Part shown: piece by piece, positions 32,499-35,873 of the stretch
Position numbering within the stretch: position 1 is the first letter of the stretch
Layout: every line of letters starts with the position of its first letter
Assembly (NCBI GenBank): GCA_039916225.1
Contig: JBDSLU010000492.1
Location: 1-35,873, forward strand
Length of the DNA stretch: 35,873 nucleotides
Source of the DNA: JBDSLU01 sp039916225
Lineage (GTDB): Bacteria; Acidobacteriota; Vicinamibacteria; Vicinamibacterales; Vicinamibacteraceae
Reading direction: 5' to 3'
Notes under the pieces: model-generated
Told to the model about the DNA's origin: nothing
What the model saw: only the letters and a program-made list of their open reading frames with translations
Database searches by the model: none
Made by a program: the position numbers and the translations under genes

Positions 32499-33287
32499 AT
32501 GCTGAAGTCTTCCTTGCTTGGCCTGACGGCCCTCGCGGCCGTCCTCTCGGCCGGCGTGCCCGCCGGTGCCCAGACCACGGCCGCGCCTGCCGCCGCACCC
32601 GAGCCCTACACCTTCGTCGCCCAGTGGCAGGTGCCGCGCGCGCAGTGGGGCACCTTCGTCGCCGACTTCGACAAGAACACCCGGCCGGTGCTCGAGAAGC
32701 TCGGCGCCGGCGGCACACTCGTCTCGTGGGGCGCGTTCGAGTCGATCGTCCACACGCCGGACGGTTATACCCACGGCGTCTGGTGGACCGGAACCAGCTA
32801 CGCCGCCATGGAGAAGGCCCGGCGCGAGCTGCTGCCGGCGTCCGCGGCGTCGACGTCGCTCACCGGTGCCACTGGTCATCGGGATTACTTCATGCGGTCG
32901 ATCGTCTACGCCAGCAAGCCGGCGTCGGGCGAGGGCTACCTGACCGTGTCGAGCTACTTGCTGAAGGCCGGCAAGGCGCAGGAGTGGAAGCAGCTCTGGG
33001 ACAAGGGCAGCAAGCCAGTGTTCGACGACCTCCTGGCGAAGGGAGCGCTGGTCGCCTACTCGATCGACGTCGAGGACGTGCACACCGACAGCCCGATGTG
33101 GCGCATGGTCGTCACCGTCTCGCCGACCGCCGAAGCCGACGACCAGTACGGCGCGGCGTTCGACGCCGTCAGCGAGAAGCTGACGCCGGACGAGCGGCGG
33201 ACCCGGGCGCTGATGATGGACGCCGTGCTCGAACCGGGTGCCCACCGCGACATGTATGCGCGGATCATCCGGCATTGGCAGAAGTAG
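32499..33287 (+). CDS. Exported 262-aa protein of unknown function
   Basis: The start at 32499 is set by a clean signal peptide, MLKSSLLGLTALAAVLSAGVPAGAQ, followed by an Ala/Pro spacer. The mature part looks like two similar halves: FVAQWQVPRAQWGTFVADFD with an HGVWWTGTSYAAMEKARREL middle, then LTVSSYLLKAGKAQEWKQLW, VAYSIDVEDVHTD and MWRMVVTVSP. Each half has the beta-alpha-beta rhythm of a dimeric alpha-beta barrel (NIPSNAP/EthD-like) domain. No catalytic motif is clear. It has its own promoter-like element at 32375 and is followed by a terminator, so it seems monocistronic. SD weak. Confidence 0.72.
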   Translation: MLKSSLLGLTALAAVLSAGVPAGAQTTAAPAAAPEPYTFVAQWQVPRAQWGTFVADFDKNTRPVLEKLGAGGTLVSWGAFESIVHTPDGYTHGVWWTGTSYAAMEKARRELLPASAASTSLTGATGHRDYFMRSIVYASKPASGEGYLTVSSYLLKAGKAQEWKQLWDKGSKPVFDDLLAKGALVAYSIDVEDVHTDSPMWRMVVTVSPTAEADDQYGAAFDAVSEKLTPDERRTRALMMDAVLEPGAHRDMYARIIRHWQK

Positions 33288-33305
33288 AAAACCGCGAGCC
33301 TGGCC

Positions 33306-33323
33306 GGCGGCGTCCTCGCCGCC
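33306..33323. terminator. Short GC-rich hairpin between convergent genes
   Basis: GGCGGCG (33306-33312), loop TCCT, CGCCGCC (33317-33323). It lies 18 nt after the secreted-protein stop and 3 nt from the converging DUF1206 stop. Strong GC stem, no T-run. Confidence 0.5.
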
Positions 33324-33326
33324 GCG

Positions 33327-34130
33327 TCAGGCGTCCAGGCGGATGCGCAGATAGCGGGCGTGGACCATCTGGTAGAAACCGTAGGCGATGAAACCGGCCG
33401 CGGCGATGCCGAGCAGCCAGCGTCCCAGCGAGCCGGGCTGCGCGCCCAGCGTCCGCATTGATGACGCGGTCGTGTTGACCTCCGACGCATCGCGGAACCA
33501 GCCGGCAACGGCCGCGCCCCACCCCAGCACGAGAAAAACGACGGCCCGGGCCGCGATACCGAACCGGCTGACGTGCACCGCCCATTCGCCGGCGTCGCGT
33601 CGCAACTGACTGATATCGAGCCCGCGTTCCAGTCGCCCGGAGAACCCGGCGTAGATTTGCTGGACGGCGAAGCCGATCAGGCCGAGGCCGGCGAGCACGA
33701 GCACCCAGTCGCCGAAGGGCCAGGCGAGCAGCTCGCGCGCCACGCTGCGCTCGCTGACGCCGCGCGCGGTCGACAGTCCGCGATACAGCCGCAATGCCTG
33801 CCAGCCGAGGCCAGCGTGCATCACCCCTCGCACTACGAAGCCGCTGCGCATCGCCAGGCCTGTCCCGCCGTGCCCGTAGCGCTCCGGATCGAGGACGCCC
33901 TGAACGACGCGCCACGCCGCGTAGCCGAACAAACCGATCGCGGCGACGAGCAGCAGCGTGCGGCCGAACGGCTGGCCGAGCACGACCATCAGCGCTCCGC
34001 GCGTCCCGGTGACGCGTCCGCCGGTGGCGGCGGCGACCTGGATGGCGAGGATGCCGATCACCAGATAGAGCACGCCCTTGACGAGGAACCCGGCGCGGGC
34101 CAGCAGCGCGAGCGCCTGGAGCCCCTTCAT
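33327..34130 (-). CDS. DUF1206-family membrane protein
   Basis: A 267-aa protein with about six transmembrane helices arranged as three repeats, each opening with an Arg/Gly-rich turn: LLARAGFLVKGVLYLVIGIL, MRSGFVVRGVMHAGLGWQAL and VSRFGIAARAVVFLVLGWGA. Each is followed by a second helix pair member (LLLVAAIGLFGYAAWRVVQG, WVLVLAGLGLIGFAVQQIYAG, WLLGIAAAGFIAYGFYQMVHARY). This triplicated R-x-G pattern with YG/YA-x-x-Q/R is the DUF1206 signature. Function unknown. The ATG at 34130 lies 2 nt after the stop of the rhomboid gene, so the two are co-translated; a joint role is possible. Confidence 0.88.
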   Translation of the reverse strand: MKGLQALALLARAGFLVKGVLYLVIGILAIQVAAATGGRVTGTRGALMVVLGQPFGRTLLLVAAIGLFGYAAWRVVQGVLDPERYGHGGTGLAMRSGFVVRGVMHAGLGWQALRLYRGLSTARGVSERSVARELLAWPFGDWVLVLAGLGLIGFAVQQIYAGFSGRLERGLDISQLRRDAGEWAVHVSRFGIAARAVVFLVLGWGAAVAGWFRDASEVNTTASSMRTLGAQPGSLGRWLLGIAAAGFIAYGFYQMVHARYLRIRLDA

Positions 34131-34132
34131 CG

Positions 34133-34816
34133 TCAGGCCGTGACGAGTTGGCGCGTGGCGAACAGCTTCACCAGCGCCATGCCGGCGACGAAGCCGCCGA
34201 TGTGCGCCATGTAGGCGACACCGCCGCCCTCGCCGCCCGTCTGGGTGATCGCGCCGACCTGGCTGATCAGCTGAATCACGATCCACATGCCGAGCACGAC
34301 GATCGCCGGCACCGAGGCCACGCCGCCGCGCGTCAGCACCTTGACGCGGTTCTTGGGGAACATCAGCAAATAGCCACCCAGGACGCCGCTGATCGCCCCC
34401 GACGCCCCGACGGTCGGCACCGTCGAGCCGCTCGCGAACACGATATGGGCGAGGCCGGCGGCCAGGCCGCACACGAGGTAGAAGATCGCGTATTTGGCGG
34501 CGCCCATCACCCGTTCGAGGTTGTCGCCGAAGATCCAGAGGTAGAGCATGTTGCCGCCCAGATGCATCCAGCCGCCATGCAGGAACATCGAGGTGATCAG
34601 CGTCGACCAGAAGGGCAGCGGAATCATCGGCGGGATGTCGTGGCCCACGCTGTACTCGCGGGGCACGACGCCCCACGACGTGATGAACGACTGCAGGGCC
34701 CCGTCCGAGCCCTGGCCCAGCTCCAGGAAGAACGCCAGCACGTTGAGCGCGATCAGCGTGATGGTGACGATCCGCGCGCCCTGAGCTTGTCCTTCGTCAT
34801 CGCCGATTGGCAGCAT
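34133..34816 (-). CDS. Rhomboid-family intramembrane serine protease
   Basis: A 227-aa six-helix rhomboid. The L1 loop and TM2 region read FLHGGWMHLGGNMLYLWIFGDNLE, the catalytic serine is S139 in GASGAISGVLGGYL, and the partner His205 is in MAHIGGFVAGM. All catalytic elements are intact. Rhomboids cut single-pass membrane proteins within or near the bilayer; candidates in this window are speculative. The start MLPIGDDEGQ at 34816 is the family-type N-terminus. It is the first gene of a pair with DUF1206. Confidence 0.93.
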   Translation of the reverse strand: MLPIGDDEGQAQGARIVTITLIALNVLAFFLELGQGSDGALQSFITSWGVVPREYSVGHDIPPMIPLPFWSTLITSMFLHGGWMHLGGNMLYLWIFGDNLERVMGAAKYAIFYLVCGLAAGLAHIVFASGSTVPTVGASGAISGVLGGYLLMFPKNRVKVLTRGGVASVPAIVVLGMWIVIQLISQVGAITQTGGEGGGVAYMAHIGGFVAGMALVKLFATRQLVTA

Positions 34817-34955
34817 CGCTCGACCCCTCCGCCACTCAGCCCTAGCAAGGAGCCTGCCGGCGTCAGAAGGGTATTCCGGGTCGCTACGTCTGCGCGGCAG
34901 GCCACCTGTGCCGTCTGAATGGCCAAGGTGGGTAAGCGGCGATCATTTCCCTGCG

Positions 34956-35375
34956 CTAGCGGTACATCGGCTGGTTGGACGACAGCGCCGACCAGCCGCG
35001 CACCACGCGGTAGATGAACCAGACGGTCAGGATGCCGAGCGGAATCCAGATGACGACCAGGGCGATGCCGAGCGTGCCGATCACCAAGGCCAGGCAGAGG
35101 GCGGTCCACAGCAGGCCGAACCAGAACGTCCGCAGCTGCCAGCGGAAGTGGCTGTCGAGCCAGGTGCCTCGGGCCTGTCCGCGCTTGATGTAGCTGATCA
35201 CGACGGCGATGACGGACGGCCAGCCGATCAGGAAGGCGCCGACCACGCTCGCGGCGCCAAGGATGCCGGTGACGAGGCTGACGGCGTGCAGTGCATAGAT
35301 GATCTGCGTCCAGGTCACCAACGAGGCCGACGGGCGGGCGTCGGCGACGATCGGGCTCGATGCGGCGTAGCTCAT
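34956..35375 (-). CDS. Small polytopic membrane protein (DUF4870-like)
   Basis: A 139-aa protein from the ATG at 35375. After a short N-terminal tail, about three to four transmembrane helices follow: ALHAVSLVTGILGAASVVGA with FLIGWPSVIAVVISYI, then a polar loop (KRGQARGTWLDSHFRWQLRT) and WFGLLWTALCLALVIGTLGI with LVVIWIPLGILTVWFIYRVV. The D-S-H-x-R/x-W-Q loop between helices is typical of the DUF4870/YitT-like small membrane proteins found widely in Proteobacteria and Acidobacteria. Function unknown. It is divergent from mutM with a 50-nt gap; an in-frame start upstream would overlap mutM and is rejected. Confidence 0.75.
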   Translation of the reverse strand: MSYAASSPIVADARPSASLVTWTQIIYALHAVSLVTGILGAASVVGAFLIGWPSVIAVVISYIKRGQARGTWLDSHFRWQLRTFWFGLLWTALCLALVIGTLGIALVVIWIPLGILTVWFIYRVVRGWSALSSNQPMYR

Positions 35376-35425
35376 ATCCCCATTTACGAGACAGTGCCCG
35401 CGGGGTTCCGCCATAGACTCGCCTC

Positions 35426-35873
35426 GTGCCCGAATTGCCGGAAGTCGAGTCCGTCCGGCGCCTGCTCGCACCCGTGCTGGTGGGCGAGCGCATCGACGAA
35501 GTCGTGCTCCGCCGCGCCAATCTCCGCGGTCCCTTTCCGGAAGGCTTCGCGTCGCGACTGACTGGACAGACGGTCCTCGAGCTGCATCGTCGCGCCAAGC
35601 ACCTGCTCGCCGATCTGTCGTCTGGCGAGACGCTGCTGATGCACCTCGGGATGTCCGGCCACTTCCGTGTCGAGCGCGGCGACGACGTACAGCCGCTCGA
35701 CACGCACGACCACGTCATCCTGCGGCTGGCCTCCGGCGCCGTCATCACCTTCAACGATCCCCGGCGGTTCGGCTCGATGGACCTGGTGTCCACCGACCAG
35801 CTCGCCGAGCATCCCGTCATCGGCGCGCTCGGCCCCGAGCCGCTGTCCGCGTCGTTCACGCCTGGGGTCCTGG
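35426..35873 (+). CDS. mutM: Formamidopyrimidine-DNA glycosylase (Fpg/MutM), 5' part
   Basis: GTG start at 35426 gives PELPEVESVRRLLAPVL, the invariant Fpg N-terminus in which Pro1 (after Met removal) forms the Schiff base and Glu2 assists. RRAKHLLADL carries the conserved DNA-binding Lys, LLMHLGMSGHF the core strand, and FNDPRRFGSMDLV the family motif. 149 codons are in the window; the helix-two-turn-helix and zinc finger lie beyond the right edge. The enzyme excises 8-oxoguanine and other oxidised purines. No SD is evident, so initiation may be weak or leaderless. Confidence 0.94.
   Translation, partial: MPELPEVESVRRLLAPVLVGERIDEVVLRRANLRGPFPEGFASRLTGQTVLELHRRAKHLLADLSSGETLLMHLGMSGHFRVERGDDVQPLDTHDHVILRLASGAVITFNDPRRFGSMDLVSTDQLAEHPVIGALGPEPLSASFTPGVL

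Overview
The window is GC-rich DNA (about two-thirds G+C by eye) with many GTG starts, short Shine-Dalgarno (SD) leaders and dense two-strand coding. The best taxonomic hint is a PadR regulator translationally coupled to an ADOP-type (acidobacterial duplicated orphan permease) FtsX protein at 11797-14801. Together with the ECF sigma/Ser-Thr kinase pair and the protease-rich content, this suggests an Acidobacteriota chromosome, perhaps Vicinamibacteria. That assignment is inference. No rRNA, tRNA, CRISPR array, transposase, integrase or phage gene was recognised.

Layout. 1-1.7 kb: end of a FitA/VapB-like antitoxin, its PIN toxin, a Uma2-family protein and a conserved unknown. 1.8-8.3 kb: a secreted c-type cytochrome, then a decayed stretch. 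The stretch holds a 27-aa glycine-rich membrane peptide (2329), a remnant of a GH13 gene with a 984-bp in-frame internal deletion (2506-2803), a wrecked subtilisin (3207-3987) between two intact unknown genes, the intact GH13 branching-enzyme-like gene (5585-7999), and a second copy of the 27-aa peptide (8157). 8.4-14.8 kb: cupin-like protein, P-type cation ATPase, PadR and ADOP permease. 14.8-17.7 kb: cupin, XRE regulator and AhpD/CMD-like protein; the last two genes share a near-identical operator-like palindrome at the same place in their promoters. A truncated glycosyltransferase follows.

17.8-23.8 kb: three-gene envelope operon of unknown function (minus strand), divergent from a leishmanolysin-like metalloprotease, a small unknown protein and a DyP-type peroxidase. 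23.9-32.4 kb: a compact locus with two different caspase-fold (clan CD) proteins in one operon, a clostripain/C11 peptidase and a TPR-CHAT protein. It is divergent from an ECF sigma factor and a membrane Ser/Thr kinase with a DUF4384-like sensor domain. The C11 protein carries five tandem GLGKR pentapeptides. This locus is the strongest candidate for an undescribed system: a kinase/sigma-controlled proteolytic cascade, possibly for stress response or cell death. 32.5-35.9 kb: a secreted unknown, DUF1206 membrane protein, rhomboid protease, DUF4870-like membrane protein and the start of mutM.

Five peptidase families (S8 remnant, M8, C11, CHAT, rhomboid) lie within about 31 kb. Functional links beyond operon structure are inferred.
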